Assembly (NCBI GenBank): GCA_021208685.1
Contig: JAJOJJ010000038.1
Coordinates: 1-64,000, forward strand
DNA: 64,000 bases
Source of the DNA: Saccharospirillaceae bacterium
Lineage (GTDB): Bacteria > Pseudomonadota > Gammaproteobacteria > Pseudomonadales > Oceanobacteraceae
Direction: 5' to 3'
In this document: one piece after another, positions 52,578 to 63,142 of the stretch
Layout of the letters: each line of letters begins with the position of its first letter
How positions within the stretch are numbered: position 1 is the stretch's first letter
Notes under the pieces: generated by a model
Told to the model about the DNA's origin: nothing
Seen by the model: the letters and a program-made list of their open reading frames with translations, nothing else
The model's database searches: none
Program-made: the position numbers and the translations under genes

Positions 52578-54566
52578 TCAGGCATCATCCACCGGCAGCT
52601 GCCACTGATGAGCGTCCTCCAGCGAAGGCAGAGGCTTACTGAAGAAATAACCGCTCATGCCATCCACACCGGTCTGGCGCAGCACCGCCACATCATCCGC
52701 TTCTTCAATACCTTCCCCCAACACCAGCAAATCCAGATTATGGGCAATCTGCACCATCGACTGGATAAAAAAGCGATGATCCTGCGCCTGATGCAGCCCA
52801 CGGTTAAAGCTGCCGTCAATGCGGATGTAATCGAGCGGCAGACGCTGCAGATACGCAAACGCCATACTGCCGGTGCCAACCTGATCAATACCGAGGGATA
52901 CACCAAAGGGTTTCAGCTGCAGCGCCAGTCGTGCCAGCGCAGCCTCAATGCCATTCAATGACGACTCCGGTACTTCCAGTGCAAGGTGAGCAGCCAGCTC
53001 TGGCGCATCTCGGAACAGCCCGGTTAAACGCTCATGAAAGCGCTCATCCAGAACGGAAGCCGGAGAGATATTCATGCAATAGGTCACACCGGGCAAAAGG
53101 GTTTGCTGTTTCAGTTGCGCCAATACCTGCGCAACAATGCAGACATCGTAGCGCGCGGCCAGCTGATGTTGCTCAACCATGGGCCAGAAACGCGCGGCGG
53201 ATAATGTTTCGCCCTGCCAGACAACACGACTGAACACTTCAAATTGCAGCAAACGCCGGTTGCGGTTACTGATGACCGGTAAAAACTGTAATTGCAGGGC
53301 ATTCTCTTCCAATACCCCCAGCAATAATTCGTGCCACTGACCCGCCGTCCATTCCTGCAGCGCAGTGGCATTGCCGGACGGGTAAAGTTGCGCCCGTCCT
53401 TCCGGCGCACGTTGCGCCTGACGCAGTGCCGCATCCGCACAGCTCAGGGCCCGTACCGGGTCATCCTGAATCCCTTGCAAAAATACGCCCCCCAGATGAA
53501 AGATCAGTTCGTTGCGCCGCGATAACACACTGGTCGCCAGCTGACTGAATAACTGTTGCAGTACATCATTGGCCTGTACCTTGTCCGCACAGGGAATGTA
53601 CAAAGCAAAATCACTGCCGGAACGGCGGCCACTGAACGCCGCCGGAAACTCCTGCAAACTGCGCTGCAGTTCAGCACCGAGCATCTGCAGAACATCATCC
53701 ACCACCTGTCGCCCCTGCGACTGATTCAGCGCCATCAGATCCTGTAACTGCAGCAGCATCAGCACACCACTGTGCTCTTCACCACGCTGCAGAATGTGCT
53801 GCAGGCGCTGATCAAAGCCACGACGATTCAGCAGACCACTGACGTTATCACTGAAGGATTCCGCCCTGAGCTGCTCCGTCATGGCCGATTGCTCGGTGAA
53901 AATGCTTTGCAGCTTCTGCACCATTTTATTCATGGCCAGCACCATGCTGCGCAACTCGCGCGAGCGCGGAATATCGGTCTGTACCTGCCACTGGCGCTCG
54001 CAGATCGCCAGCGCCTGACGTTCAACCCGCGCCAGCGGCCGGAATAACCAGCTGAGCAACAGCTGTAAAAAAACCAGTGCCACAATCAGCACCCAGGCAA
54101 ACCAGATCAGTTCGGCGCGTACCATGGCCCACAGATCACGGTAAGCAAAATCGGTATGACTGATCACACGTACGGTGCCCAGACGCTGCCATTGACGGGT
54201 AACATCCGCTTCCGCCGCAATCATTTCCAGACCAACCCAGTGAATAAACCAGAGCGGAGCCGCAGGCTCGGCGGCAGAATCACGACTGCGGCGATAAATC
54301 GGATCATGATTAATCCGCTGCAATTCAATAACGGCAAAAAAACCCCGGTCAAACAGCACATCCATCAGCCGCGTCAGCTGAACTTCATCATCCGCAGCGA
54401 CCTGTGACATCGATAATGCCAGAGCCGTCGCGGCATCGTAGGCACGGGCATTCAGCTGTTGCTGGAAATAGTCACGGCCATTCATCACCGTGACCAGCAG
54501 ATTGCCCACCAGTAAAATAATGACCAGCGCACTGGTCAGCAGGGAGAATTGTTGTCGCAATGTCAT
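52578..54566 (-). CDS. lapD: LapD-type c-di-GMP receptor with degenerate GGDEF and EAL domains
   Basis: LapD is an inner-membrane receptor that binds c-di-GMP through an inactive EAL domain and then holds the protease LapG in the periplasm. The 662-residue protein has a membrane segment, a periplasmic domain (about 45-150), a second membrane segment and HAMP, then GGDEF-like and EAL-like domains. The GGDEF motif is RSGSDF and the EAL motif is EVF (FEVFSRV), so both should be inactive. Adjacent lapG (two bases away) supports the call. ATG 54566 was chosen over an upstream frame. Confidence 0.9.
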   Translation of the reverse strand: MTLRQQFSLLTSALVIILLVGNLLVTVMNGRDYFQQQLNARAYDAATALALSMSQVAADDEVQLTRLMDVLFDRGFFAVIELQRINHDPIYRRSRDSAAEPAAPLWFIHWVGLEMIAAEADVTRQWQRLGTVRVISHTDFAYRDLWAMVRAELIWFAWVLIVALVFLQLLLSWLFRPLARVERQALAICERQWQVQTDIPRSRELRSMVLAMNKMVQKLQSIFTEQSAMTEQLRAESFSDNVSGLLNRRGFDQRLQHILQRGEEHSGVLMLLQLQDLMALNQSQGRQVVDDVLQMLGAELQRSLQEFPAAFSGRRSGSDFALYIPCADKVQANDVLQQLFSQLATSVLSRRNELIFHLGGVFLQGIQDDPVRALSCADAALRQAQRAPEGRAQLYPSGNATALQEWTAGQWHELLLGVLEENALQLQFLPVISNRNRRLLQFEVFSRVVWQGETLSAARFWPMVEQHQLAARYDVCIVAQVLAQLKQQTLLPGVTYCMNISPASVLDERFHERLTGLFRDAPELAAHLALEVPESSLNGIEAALARLALQLKPFGVSLGIDQVGTGSMAFAYLQRLPLDYIRIDGSFNRGLHQAQDHRFFIQSMVQIAHNLDLLVLGEGIEEADDVAVLRQTGVDGMSGYFFSKPLPSLEDAHQWQLPVDDA

Positions 54567-54568
54567 TG

Positions 54569-55330
54569 TTATAAGTCCATTCCCAATTGGTTCATGCGGA
54601 CACGCAGGTCTGTCCATAAATCGAGCTTATTCGGATTCCCCATGCGGATCCCCTGTCCTTTCATCCGTTCCAGCCAGATACCATCACCATTAAAACTGTA
54701 AACCGGCGATAAATCACCGCGCTCACTCGCCGGCGCAATAATGTTGATTAAATTATCCAGCACCAGAGGCACGGCATCCGGTGTCGGAAAATACGTTAAC
54801 ACCATGTGAGCCTCATTCAGACGAATCGCTTTAACGTAAGTAATACGCAGCTTACTGATATCCACACCGAGCTGACGTAATGAGTAATATTTGGCAATCA
54901 CATAATCTTCGCAATCACCGCCATCACTGCCGAGCGCCTCATAGGGCGTGGCCCAGTAATCGTCCATACCCCAGTGCTTCTGATCGCTGGCAAAGCGCAG
55001 CTCGCGGTTAAAAAATGCATTAACCCCCTTAAGCTTGTCCGCCTCACTGGCATCCGCAAGAGCATGCAGTGTCTGACGCCAGGCATCGATACGGCTGGCG
55101 GCCTTATCGTCATATTGCTGCCGCGCTTTGCCCGTCAGTGCCTCCGGCACCCAGCGCTCAGTATCGGCATGCAGAGTGTCATGCACAGCCAGACCCGAGC
55201 CAATAAGGACCATCAACGGCCACAACAGCCACAGGGAGTAACCCGGCTGACAGCGGAAATGAAACACAACGGTGGCGAAATCCATGCGCAGACGGGCAAC
55301 CATCAGATAAGTTTTGTTACCGTTAAGCAT
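54569..55330 (-). CDS. lapG: LapG-type periplasmic cysteine protease
   Basis: LapG cuts the N-terminus of large surface adhesins to release biofilms when LapD is not bound to c-di-GMP. The transglutaminase-like triad is Cys140 (GGDCEDY), His175 (NEAHMV) and Asp192 (VLDNL). The DDYW block (residues 123-126) and the Glu-Asp after the Cys match the calcium site. The signal/anchor is near residues 31-50. No large adhesin gene is in the window. The start is the first Met; Met10 and Met16 are also possible, since none has a strong ribosome-binding site. Confidence 0.92.
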   Translation of the reverse strand: MLNGNKTYLMVARLRMDFATVVFHFRCQPGYSLWLLWPLMVLIGSGLAVHDTLHADTERWVPEALTGKARQQYDDKAASRIDAWRQTLHALADASEADKLKGVNAFFNRELRFASDQKHWGMDDYWATPYEALGSDGGDCEDYVIAKYYSLRQLGVDISKLRITYVKAIRLNEAHMVLTYFPTPDAVPLVLDNLINIIAPASERGDLSPVYSFNGDGIWLERMKGQGIRMGNPNKLDLWTDLRVRMNQLGMDL

Positions 55331-55399
55331 AGACAGACAACATGAGCCGGGAGCAGAAACTGCTATTCTTAGATCATCTGTAGCTAAGTAGTCACAATA

Positions 55400-57001
55400 A
55401 TGACGGATAACCTGACCCCCGCAGCCCGCTTAAAACAACACTTTTCCTTCCGGGTGATTAATCAGGTCCGACAGGTTATTGACCTCTGGCGCCAGCTGCC
55501 CGCTCAGCACTGGAGTGCCGAGCGCATGATGGACTTCACCCTGGCAGCAGAGAAACTGGTGCGCTTTGCACAACGCTTTGAAGCTACCCGCCATGAAAAA
55601 CTGGCCCGTCAGTTACTCTCCACACTGGCACAGATTGCCGTCGGCAACAGCCCTGACAGTGCGCAGCTGGAAAGCCTCAACCAAACCATCATTTCCCTGA
55701 GCAAAACCGCATTGCGGCATACGGACGACAACGCGGCGGACGCCCTGATCCCTGAAAAGAAGCCGGTCTACATCGCCCTCAACAATATTGACCACGCCCT
55801 GACCATGGCAGAACAGATGCAATATTTCGGGCTGCGTCCTGAACTGCAGCGCACCACCCATGATTTTGCCCAGGCACTGGAACGCCGTCATCCGGCAGCC
55901 GTGGTACTGGATCTTGACTTTACCGGCACAGGACAGGGTCTGGAGCTGGCGCAAAGCCTGCAGGAAAGCCGGGAAAATCCGCTGCCGGTTCTGTTTACTT
56001 ACCGCCAGACAGCCCCCTCCCTTGAGCAACGCCTTGCAACCCTGCGCACTGGCGGCCTGGGAATATACGAAGAAATGGACGTGCAGTCGGTGATCAGCCA
56101 TCTGGAAAACCTGCTCGATCACACACCCGATGTGCCCTTCAAAATACTGATCATTGATGACTCCCGCGCTCAGGCCACCCATACCGCCAACGTACTGAAT
56201 AAAGCCGGGATGGTGACGCAGGTGGCGAACGATCCGTTACTGGTGCTCGACGTACTCAGCGGCTTTACGCCGGATCTGATTCTGATGGATATGTACATGC
56301 CGGGATGCAATGGTATGGAACTCGCCAAAGTGATCCGTCAGCAGCGCGAATACATCAATCTGCCCATCATCTATCTGTCCGGCGAAGAAGACCGCGAGCG
56401 TCAGCTCGCCGCCATGGCCGAAGGTGGCGATGACTTTTTAACCAAACCCGTCGATCCCGGTCATCTGCTCACCACCCTGCACAACCGTGTCAGCCGCGCA
56501 CGCCAGTTACAGAATCTGATTGCCTGCGACAGCCTGACCGGCCTCCTCAACCATACCCACCTGCTGGGGGCCCTGCAGGATGCCATGCGCTCTGGCAGCG
56601 ATGTCCCGATCAGCTTTGTGATGGTCGATATTGACCACTTCAAGCAGGTCAATGACCGCTATGGACATCCTGTTGGTGATCAGGTTATCCGCAATCTGTC
56701 ATTGTTTCTGCGCCAGAGCCTGCGCAAATCCGACCCTATCGGCCGCTACGGCGGTGAAGAATTCGCCATCATTCTGATGGACGCCACCGCCCAGCAGGCA
56801 AGGCAGATCATGGACGATATCCGCCTCAACTTTGCCAATCTGATTCATGACGGCCAGTCACTGCGCGTCACCTTCTCCTGTGGCATCGCCGAATGGAGCG
56901 GTCAGAGCATCAGCGAACTGGTGGCTGCCAGCGATCAGGCGCTGTACTGCGCCAAACGCAACGGCCGCAATCAGGTACAGCTCGCCGGGCAGGGCGAATA
57001 A
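55400..57001 (+). CDS. Response regulator-type diguanylate cyclase (Hpt-like, REC-like, REC, GGEEF)
   Basis: The 533-residue protein has an N-terminal helical Hpt-like region. A diverged receiver domain follows (about 120-235), then a canonical receiver from FKILIIDDSRAQ with phosphorylatable Asp in LILMDMYMP. The C-terminal diguanylate cyclase has RYGGEEFAIIL. An I-site RKSD sits five residues before GGEEF, so feedback inhibition by c-di-GMP is likely. It is divergent from lapG-lapD and probably feeds the same signal. No histidine kinase is nearby. Confidence 0.9.
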   Translation: MTDNLTPAARLKQHFSFRVINQVRQVIDLWRQLPAQHWSAERMMDFTLAAEKLVRFAQRFEATRHEKLARQLLSTLAQIAVGNSPDSAQLESLNQTIISLSKTALRHTDDNAADALIPEKKPVYIALNNIDHALTMAEQMQYFGLRPELQRTTHDFAQALERRHPAAVVLDLDFTGTGQGLELAQSLQESRENPLPVLFTYRQTAPSLEQRLATLRTGGLGIYEEMDVQSVISHLENLLDHTPDVPFKILIIDDSRAQATHTANVLNKAGMVTQVANDPLLVLDVLSGFTPDLILMDMYMPGCNGMELAKVIRQQREYINLPIIYLSGEEDRERQLAAMAEGGDDFLTKPVDPGHLLTTLHNRVSRARQLQNLIACDSLTGLLNHTHLLGALQDAMRSGSDVPISFVMVDIDHFKQVNDRYGHPVGDQVIRNLSLFLRQSLRKSDPIGRYGGEEFAIILMDATAQQARQIMDDIRLNFANLIHDGQSLRVTFSCGIAEWSGQSISELVAASDQALYCAKRNGRNQVQLAGQGE

Positions 57002-57187
57002 TTCCGCTGACGCCAATCCTTATACCGGTTCGCCCCGCTTTGTCCGGCAAAAAACGCCACTCCCCCGCCAGAACTGGACGCTCGCAGGCTTTTTCGGCAA
57101 ACTCGCGGGCTTTCGGGTCATGCTGGCCGGTATGCACTCAAAGGCAACCGTCCACAGACTCACTACGTCATCTTCAGGGTAATCATC

Positions 57188-57637
57188 ATGGCGAGCATTC
57201 TGGTATTGCAGGGGCCTAATCTGAATCTGTTGGGCACCCGTGAACCGCACATCTATGGCCACACCACACTGGCGGATATCGAACAGCAGCTGAATCAGAC
57301 AGCCAGAGCGGCAGGCTTCAGCCTGGAACAATTCCAGAGCAACGCTGAACATGAACTGATCAGCCGTATTCACACCGCACGCACCGATGGCACCGCGTTT
57401 ATCCTGATCAATCCCGCCGCCTTTACTCACACCAGCGTCGCCCTGCGCGATGCACTGGCTGGCGTTGCCATTCCGTTTATCGAAATTCATATTTCCAATG
57501 TCCATGCACGCGAGCACTTCCGCCATCATTCCTACCTGTCGGATATTGCCGTCGGAGTGATCGCCGGACTCGGAGTGCAGGGCTATGACCTGGCGTTACA
57601 GGCGGCCATCAGCCGTTTAAACGCGGAGAACGTATAA
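57188..57637 (+). CDS. aroQ: 3-dehydroquinate dehydratase, type II
   Basis: AroQ catalyses the third step of the shikimate pathway. The 149-residue sequence has [21 protein letters not shown] (catalytic Tyr), [20 protein letters not shown] and [20 protein letters not shown]. In many gammaproteobacteria accB and accC follow; here prmA begins two bases downstream. Start ATG 57188. Confidence 0.95.
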   Translation: MASILVLQGPNLNLLGTREPHIYGHTTLADIEQQLNQTARAAGFSLEQFQSNAEHELISRIHTARTDGTAFILINPAAFTHTSVALRDALAGVAIPFIEIHISNVHAREHFRHHSYLSDIAVGVIAGLGVQGYDLALQAAISRLNAENV

Positions 57638-57638
57638 C

Positions 57639-58529
57639 ATGTCCTGGATTCAGATCCGTATTCACGCAACCGAAGCCGATGTTGAGGCTCTGGAAAACGC
57701 CTTACTGGCCGCTGGCGCATTATCCGTCACCCTGCAGGATGATGCCGATCAGCCGATTCTTGAACCGGCGCTGGGCACCACCCCCATCTGGGATCAGACT
57801 CAGGTCATCGCACTGTTCGATGCCAATCAGAACAGCGACGCCTTACTTGAGCAGGTAGCCCTGATGTACGCCGCCGAAGGCGGTGTCTCGCTGCCTGAAC
57901 ATAAAATTGAACTGGTTGAGGACAAAGACTGGGTTCGGGCCTGGATGGACGACTACCACCCGATGCCATTCGGTAAACGCCTCTGGGTCTGCCCCAGCTG
58001 GCGTGAGCCACCACACGCTGATGCGGTCAATCTGATGCTCGATCCGGGTCTGGCTTTCGGTACCGGCACTCACCCCACCACCGCCCTCTGTCTGACGTAT
58101 CTCGACAGCGCCGTTGAAGGCAATGAACTGGTGGTCGATTATGGCTGCGGCAGTGGCATCTTAGGCATTGCAGCCCTGCTGCTGGGAGCCCGCCACATGA
58201 TCGGCGTCGACATCGACCCGCAGGCACTGACCGCCACCCGCGATAACGCCGAACGCAACAGTATTGATGCCGGTCGCTACGAAATCTACTTGCCGGAAGC
58301 AACACCGGCAATACAGGCCGATATGACCGTCGCCAACATACTCGCCGGACCACTGATGAGCCTCGCGCCACACATGGCCGAACTGACCCGCCAGGGCGGC
58401 AAGCTGGCCCTGTCCGGCCTGCTGGCCGAACAGGCAGAAGAAGTCTCAGCCTGTTATGCTCAGTGGTTCACCATGAACCCCGCCGAACAAATGGGTGACT
58501 GGGTTATTCTTACAGGGATTAAACGATAA
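57639..58529 (+). CDS. prmA: Ribosomal protein L11 methyltransferase
   Basis: PrmA trimethylates L11. The N-terminal recognition domain begins SWIQIRIHATEADVEALENA. The catalytic domain has the SAM loop VVDYGCGSGILGIAALLLGA and the GLAFGTGTHPTT block. It is 296 residues, normal for the family. It lies right after aroQ and ten bases before the DUF3426 gene. Confidence 0.95.
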   Translation: MSWIQIRIHATEADVEALENALLAAGALSVTLQDDADQPILEPALGTTPIWDQTQVIALFDANQNSDALLEQVALMYAAEGGVSLPEHKIELVEDKDWVRAWMDDYHPMPFGKRLWVCPSWREPPHADAVNLMLDPGLAFGTGTHPTTALCLTYLDSAVEGNELVVDYGCGSGILGIAALLLGARHMIGVDIDPQALTATRDNAERNSIDAGRYEIYLPEATPAIQADMTVANILAGPLMSLAPHMAELTRQGGKLALSGLLAEQAEEVSACYAQWFTMNPAEQMGDWVILTGIKR

Positions 58530-58538
58530 GGATCTGCC

Positions 58539-59828
58539 ATGGCTGTTCACGTAACCCGCTGCCCACATTGTCAGACCAGCTTTCGCGTGCGCGATGAGCA
58601 TCTGAGTGCTGCCCGTGGCATGGTGCGTTGTGGCTCCTGCCTGCAGGTGTTCAAAGCCGCTGAGCACTTTATTCAGGAAAACACGCCAGTCACGGTAAAA
58701 AGCGCGGCTCCCCAAACCGTCAGACCGGCAGCCCCTGTCCGCCCCGCCGCAGCCCCTGCCAAAGGAAATGTGGCGCAAACGTCTGCCAGCAAACACGACC
58801 CTGATGATGATGACCCAGGTCTGATTCATGACGACATGGACGACGATCCGATTTCAGAAACCCTGGCCGATGATCCGTTCACCGATTTTAACCTGCGCGC
58901 ACCGGATCATCAGAAGCGGCCTAAACCACGCATCGAACTGGAAATGGATGACACCATTTTCAGTCTGCGCAATGTCAGCAGCGACACCATCGACTTCCGC
59001 ATTGACGATGACGAAGGCAAATCCAGCGACGATGATGAATCCTGGGCAAACGCCCTGCTGAACGATGATGACGACAGCATCCGGCAAATGAAAGAAGAGA
59101 AAGTCACCTCCGCCAAACTGAAACTGAGTGGCAACGATGACTTTAACTTCGACCTGCCACCGCCGGAAGAAGACGACTTTCATGGTTTTCTTGATGACGA
59201 CGATGACGACCATCAGCGTGGCCGCAATGATTTCACCCTGGGAGGCGATGACGGCCTGCAGACCGAAACGCTGGAAATCAGCCTGCCCGTCAACAGCATT
59301 GCCGGCCTGCAGGAAGAACCGCTGCAACTGACCAAAAAACAGCGTGACCGAACCTTCCCGTGGGGATGGTTTGGTGGCGTCATCCTGATGCTGTTCGCCG
59401 CGGCTGCGCAAACGCTGTATTTTCAGTTCGATCACTGGGCCCGCACACCGCAATGGCGGCCTTACTACGCACACATCTGCGGCGTGATGAATTGCCAGCT
59501 GCCTAAAATCCAGAACACCCGTGAGATGACAACCCAGCATCTGGTCGTACGTGCTCACCCCGACCTGCAGCGGGCACTGGTGGTTGACACCCTGCTGCTG
59601 AATAAAGCCACCTATGAGCAACCGTTCCCGGATCTGACACTGGTCTTCCGTGATCTGAACGACAATATTGTCGCCAGTCGCCAGTTCAGCCCGGAACAGT
59701 ATCTGTCCGGAGAACTGGCCGGGCAAAATGACATGCCCAGCCAGGCACCTATCCACATTGCGCTGGAAATTGTTGATCCCGGCCCGGAAGCCGTGAGCTA
59801 CGCCATACAGATCGTCAGCAACCAATAA
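58539..59828 (+). CDS. Zinc-ribbon (MJ0042) and DUF3426 membrane protein
   Basis: The N-terminus is an MJ0042-type zinc ribbon (TRCPHCQTSFRV ... MVRCGSCLQVFKA). About 200 residues of very acidic, low-complexity linker with runs of Asp follow, then one membrane helix (FGGVILMLFAAAAQTLYF) and a C-terminal DUF3426 domain. The gene is regularly found between prmA and dusB. The function is unknown. A probable terminator comes right after it. Confidence 0.85.
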   Translation: MAVHVTRCPHCQTSFRVRDEHLSAARGMVRCGSCLQVFKAAEHFIQENTPVTVKSAAPQTVRPAAPVRPAAAPAKGNVAQTSASKHDPDDDDPGLIHDDMDDDPISETLADDPFTDFNLRAPDHQKRPKPRIELEMDDTIFSLRNVSSDTIDFRIDDDEGKSSDDDESWANALLNDDDDSIRQMKEEKVTSAKLKLSGNDDFNFDLPPPEEDDFHGFLDDDDDDHQRGRNDFTLGGDDGLQTETLEISLPVNSIAGLQEEPLQLTKKQRDRTFPWGWFGGVILMLFAAAAQTLYFQFDHWARTPQWRPYYAHICGVMNCQLPKIQNTREMTTQHLVVRAHPDLQRALVVDTLLLNKATYEQPFPDLTLVFRDLNDNIVASRQFSPEQYLSGELAGQNDMPSQAPIHIALEIVDPGPEAVSYAIQIVSNQ

Positions 59829-59833
59829 TTCCG

Positions 59834-59863
59834 GGGAGGCAAGTGGCCTCCCTGAGAATTTTT
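59834..59863 (+). terminator. Likely intrinsic terminator after the DUF3426 gene
   Basis: GGGAGGC pairs with GCCTCCC around AAGTG, and a short T run (AATTTTT) follows after six bases. It separates the prmA-DUF3426 transcript from dusB-fis. Confidence 0.55.
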
Positions 59864-59975
59864 CACGCTATTCGTGTAAAAGCAGACAACTCCCCCTTTA
59901 TTCAGCAGGGGGTTATGAGTATCATACCGCGACTTTTTTGCAGCACATTTTTTGATCAGATTTCAGCGGTTTCGC

Positions 59976-60965
59976 ATGCCTTCGATCGGCCCTTACACAC
60001 TACCCAATCCAGTGGTTCTGGCACCAATGGCAGGGGTAACTGACCGTCCGTTCCGCCAGCTTTGCCGCCAGTTAGGGGCCGGACTGGTGGTTGGTGAAAT
60101 GGTGTCATCCAGTCCGGATGTCCGCCATACGCGCAAATCACAGCTGCGCCTGGACCACACCGGCGAACCGGAACCGATTGCGGTACAGATCGTCGGCGGT
60201 GACCCTGACATCATGGCTCAGGGGGCTGTGTTTAATGTTGCCAATGGTGCTCAGATCATTGACATCAACATGGGCTGCCCGGCCAAGAAAGTCTGCAACA
60301 AGGCTGCCGGTTCAGCGTTGCTGAAAGATGAAGCTTTGGTGAAAGACATATTACAGGCCGTGGTCGGTGCGGTGGATGTACCGGTCAGCCTCAAAATCCG
60401 GACGGGCTGGGACCCGGACAACCGCAATGGCGTACGCATTGCCCGCATTGCCGAAGAGGCCGGCATTGTGTCACTGGCGGTGCATGGACGGACACGTGCC
60501 TGTGGTTACAGAAATACGGTCGAATACGACACCATCCGCGCCATCAAACACAGCGTCGGAATTCCGGTATTTGCCAACGGCGATATCACCAGCGCCCGCA
60601 AAGCCTTTGAGGTCATGCAATACACCGGTGCGGATGGCGTGCTGATTGGCCGTGCCGCTCAGGGACAGCCCTGGATTTTCCGCGAAGTAGCCCACTATCT
60701 GGCTACCGGCGAAGCGCTTCCTGCCCCACAGCTGCAGGAAGTTGAACAGATTTTATTAAGCCACCTGGAAGCGCTGTACGAGTTTTACGGCGATTTTCTG
60801 GGCGTGCGGATTGCCCGCAAACACGTGAGCTGGTATCTCCAGTATCACAGTGACGACGGCGATTTCCGCAGCCGCTTTAACCGGCTGGAAGGCCGCACCG
60901 AACAGCAACATGCGGTGCGGCAGTTTTTTAAGGATACGATCCGGAAGAAGGAATTGGCAGCATGA
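59976..60965 (+). CDS. dusB: tRNA-dihydrouridine synthase B
   Basis: DusB reduces specific uridines in the D-loop of tRNA with FMN and NADPH. The 329-residue sequence from ATG 59976 begins [20 protein letters not shown]. It contains [18 protein letters not shown] with the catalytic Cys, and [16 protein letters not shown] longer TTG frame at 59952 was rejected. The stop overlaps the fis start by four bases (ATGA), the classic dusB-fis operon. Confidence 0.95.
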   Translation: MPSIGPYTLPNPVVLAPMAGVTDRPFRQLCRQLGAGLVVGEMVSSSPDVRHTRKSQLRLDHTGEPEPIAVQIVGGDPDIMAQGAVFNVANGAQIIDINMGCPAKKVCNKAAGSALLKDEALVKDILQAVVGAVDVPVSLKIRTGWDPDNRNGVRIARIAEEAGIVSLAVHGRTRACGYRNTVEYDTIRAIKHSVGIPVFANGDITSARKAFEVMQYTGADGVLIGRAAQGQPWIFREVAHYLATGEALPAPQLQEVEQILLSHLEALYEFYGDFLGVRIARKHVSWYLQYHSDDGDFRSRFNRLEGRTEQQHAVRQFFKDTIRKKELAA

Positions 60966-61294
60966 ACACCGATACATTGAACAGCGAAGTAATCGAAAGA
61001 AGGAAGGTTGAGACAGTGACCGATTCAGCAGACTTGCAGCAATATCTGCGCACCCCGTTAGAAGCGACACAAACCCTGCGTGACAGTGTGGAAAAAGCAC
61101 TGCAAAACTATTTTGACCACCTGGATGGTCAGGCCGTTGTCGATATCTACGACATGGTTCTGTCCGAAGTGGAAGCCCCACTGCTGGAAACCGTCATGAA
61201 GTACACCCGCGATAATCAGACCAAAGCGTCCGTCGTGCTTGGTTTAAACCGCGGCACATTGCGTAAGAAACTGAAGCAGTACGGCATGCTTTAA
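60962..61294 (+). CDS. fis: DNA-binding protein Fis
   Basis: Fis is a nucleoid-shaping dimer. The C-terminal helix-turn-helix [27 protein letters not shown] is almost the family consensus, and the dimer region [19 protein letters not shown] is intact. From ATG 60962, coupled to dusB, it is 110 residues, 12 longer than E. coli Fis. A GTG at 61016 with AAGGAAGG nearby would give 92. Confidence 0.93.
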   Translation: MNTDTLNSEVIERRKVETVTDSADLQQYLRTPLEATQTLRDSVEKALQNYFDHLDGQAVVDIYDMVLSEVEAPLLETVMKYTRDNQTKASVVLGLNRGTLRKKLKQYGML

Positions 61295-61312
61295 TACGTA
61301 TCCTGAATACTC

Positions 61313-61340
61313 AGCGGCTTTGTGGCCGCTTTTTCATTTT
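61313..61340 (+). terminator. Intrinsic terminator between fis and purH
   Basis: AGCGGC pairs with GCCGCT around TTTGTG and is followed by TTTTTCATTTTT. It ends the dusB-fis operon about 25 bp before the purH start. Confidence 0.75.
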
Positions 61341-61363
61341 TAAAACACAGAAAACCTGACCAT

Positions 61364-62995
61364 ATGAGCAACTTTATTCCTGCCAACGAGATCCCAGCGG
61401 ACATCACCCCAGTGCGCCGGGCCCTGATCAGCGTGTCGGATAAAACCGGAATCGTCGAGTTCGCCCAGGCCCTGCACGCTGCCGGTGTCGAAATTCTGTC
61501 CACTGGCGGAACCTACAAACTGCTGATCGACAACCAGATTCCGGCGGTTGAAGTATCGGATTACACCGGCTTCCCGGAAATGATGGATGGCCGCGTCAAA
61601 ACCCTGCATCCGAAAATTCATGGCGGTGTACTGGGTCGTCGTGGTCAGGATGATGACGTCATGGCCGAACATGGTATTCATCCGATAGATCTGGTGGTGG
61701 TTAACCTCTACCCGTTCGCCGCCACGGTTGCCAAACCGGATTGTCATCTGGCTCTGGCGATTGAAAACATCGATATCGGCGGCCCGACCATGGTGCGCTC
61801 AGCAGCAAAAAACCACGCTTATGTGGGCATCGTGGTAAACAGCAGCGACTACAGCAAAGTGCTGGAAGACCTGACAGCGCACAACGGCCTGACCTACAAA
61901 ACCCGTTTTGGTCTGGCCCTGAAAGCGTTTGAACACACCGCCGCCTACGACGGTATGATTGCCAACTATCTGGGCACCATCGACCAGAACGCAGAGGTGC
62001 TGAGCACCGATAACCGCCTCGCCTTCCCGCAGACCTTCAACAGCCAGTTCATCAAAGCGCAGGACATGCGTTACGGCGAGAACCCGCATCAGAATGCGGC
62101 CTTCTATGTTGAAGCCAATCCGGCCGAAGCCTCCATTGCCACGGCCAGACAATTACAGGGCAAAGAACTGTCTTACAACAACGTGGCCGACACCGATGCT
62201 GCGCTGGAATGTGTGAAATCTTTCGTTAAGCCTGCCTGCGTCATCGTCAAACACGCCAACCCTTGTGGCGTGTCGGTGGTTCCGGAAGAAGACGGCGGTA
62301 TCCGTAAAGCCTACGATCTGGCTTACGCCACCGACAGCGAATCCGCCTTTGGCGGCATCATCGCCTTTAACCGCGAGCTGGACGCTGAAACCGCACAGGC
62401 CATCGTTGACCGTCAGTTTGTCGAAGTCATCATTGCCCCTAAAGTGAGCGCTGAAGCCGCCGCCGTAGTCGCTGCCAAGCAAAACGTGCGTCTGCTCGAA
62501 TGTGGCCAGTGGCCGGCAGAACGGGCCTCCGGTCTGGACTACAAGCGCGTTAATGGCGGTCTGCTGGTCCAGGATCGCGACAACGGCATGATTTCCGCCG
62601 ACGAGCTGAAAGTCGTGACCAGACGCGCACCGACCGAAGCCGAACTGCACGACCTGATCTTTGCCTGGAAAGTCGCCAAGTTTGTTAAATCCAACGCCAT
62701 TGTTTACGCCAAAAACCGTCAGACCGTGGGCGTGGGCGCTGGTCAGATGAGCCGGGTAAACTCAGCCCGCATCGCGGCGATCAAGGCCGAGCATGCCGGT
62801 CTGGTGGTTGAAGGTGCGGTGATGGCATCCGATGCCTTCTTCCCGTTCCGCGACGGCATCGACAACGCGGCGGCCAATGGCATCAAAGCCATTATCCAGC
62901 CGGGCGGTTCGATCCGTGATGACGAAGTCATTGCGGCTGCTGATGAGGCCGGAATTGCTATGGTCTTTACCGGAATGCGTCACTTCCGCCACTGA
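61364..62995 (+). CDS. purH: Bifunctional AICAR formyltransferase/IMP cyclohydrolase PurH
   Basis: PurH carries out the last two steps of IMP synthesis. The N-terminal cyclohydrolase domain begins [20 protein letters not shown]. The formyltransferase has KHANPCGV and the downstream [10 protein letters not shown]. The C-terminus ([25 protein letters not shown]) is standard. From ATG 61364 it is 543 residues. A longer frame from 61322 overlaps the terminator. purD follows after a repeat-filled gap of 147 bp. Confidence 0.96.
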   Translation: MSNFIPANEIPADITPVRRALISVSDKTGIVEFAQALHAAGVEILSTGGTYKLLIDNQIPAVEVSDYTGFPEMMDGRVKTLHPKIHGGVLGRRGQDDDVMAEHGIHPIDLVVVNLYPFAATVAKPDCHLALAIENIDIGGPTMVRSAAKNHAYVGIVVNSSDYSKVLEDLTAHNGLTYKTRFGLALKAFEHTAAYDGMIANYLGTIDQNAEVLSTDNRLAFPQTFNSQFIKAQDMRYGENPHQNAAFYVEANPAEASIATARQLQGKELSYNNVADTDAALECVKSFVKPACVIVKHANPCGVSVVPEEDGGIRKAYDLAYATDSESAFGGIIAFNRELDAETAQAIVDRQFVEVIIAPKVSAEAAAVVAAKQNVRLLECGQWPAERASGLDYKRVNGGLLVQDRDNGMISADELKVVTRRAPTEAELHDLIFAWKVAKFVKSNAIVYAKNRQTVGVGAGQMSRVNSARIAAIKAEHAGLVVEGAVMASDAFFPFRDGIDNAAANGIKAIIQPGGSIRDDEVIAAADEAGIAMVFTGMRHFRH

Positions 62996-63067
62996 GTGGG
63001 TTGATAGCGATTGCGCTTTCTGGCGCGAATAAGTCGCTCCTGGGCGCTATCACTGAAATGCGAATCC

Positions 63068-63126
63068 GTAGGAGCGGGCCATGCCCGCGACCTGATTGAA
63101 ATATCGCGGGCATGACCCGCTCCTAC
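63068..63126. repeat. Facing pair of REP-like palindromes in the purH-purD gap
   Basis: GTAGGAGCGGGCCATGCCCGCGA (63068-63090) and its near-perfect inverse TCGCGGGCATGACCCGCTCCTAC (63104-63126) are 13 bp apart. One base differs (63115). They form a BIME/REPIN unit, identical in core to copies at 12988 and 39012. A further fragment GCGCGAATAAGTCGCTCCTG is at 63022-63042. The unit ends 17 bases before the purD start. Confidence 0.85.
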
Positions 63127-63142
63127 AATAAGGAATGTAAGA

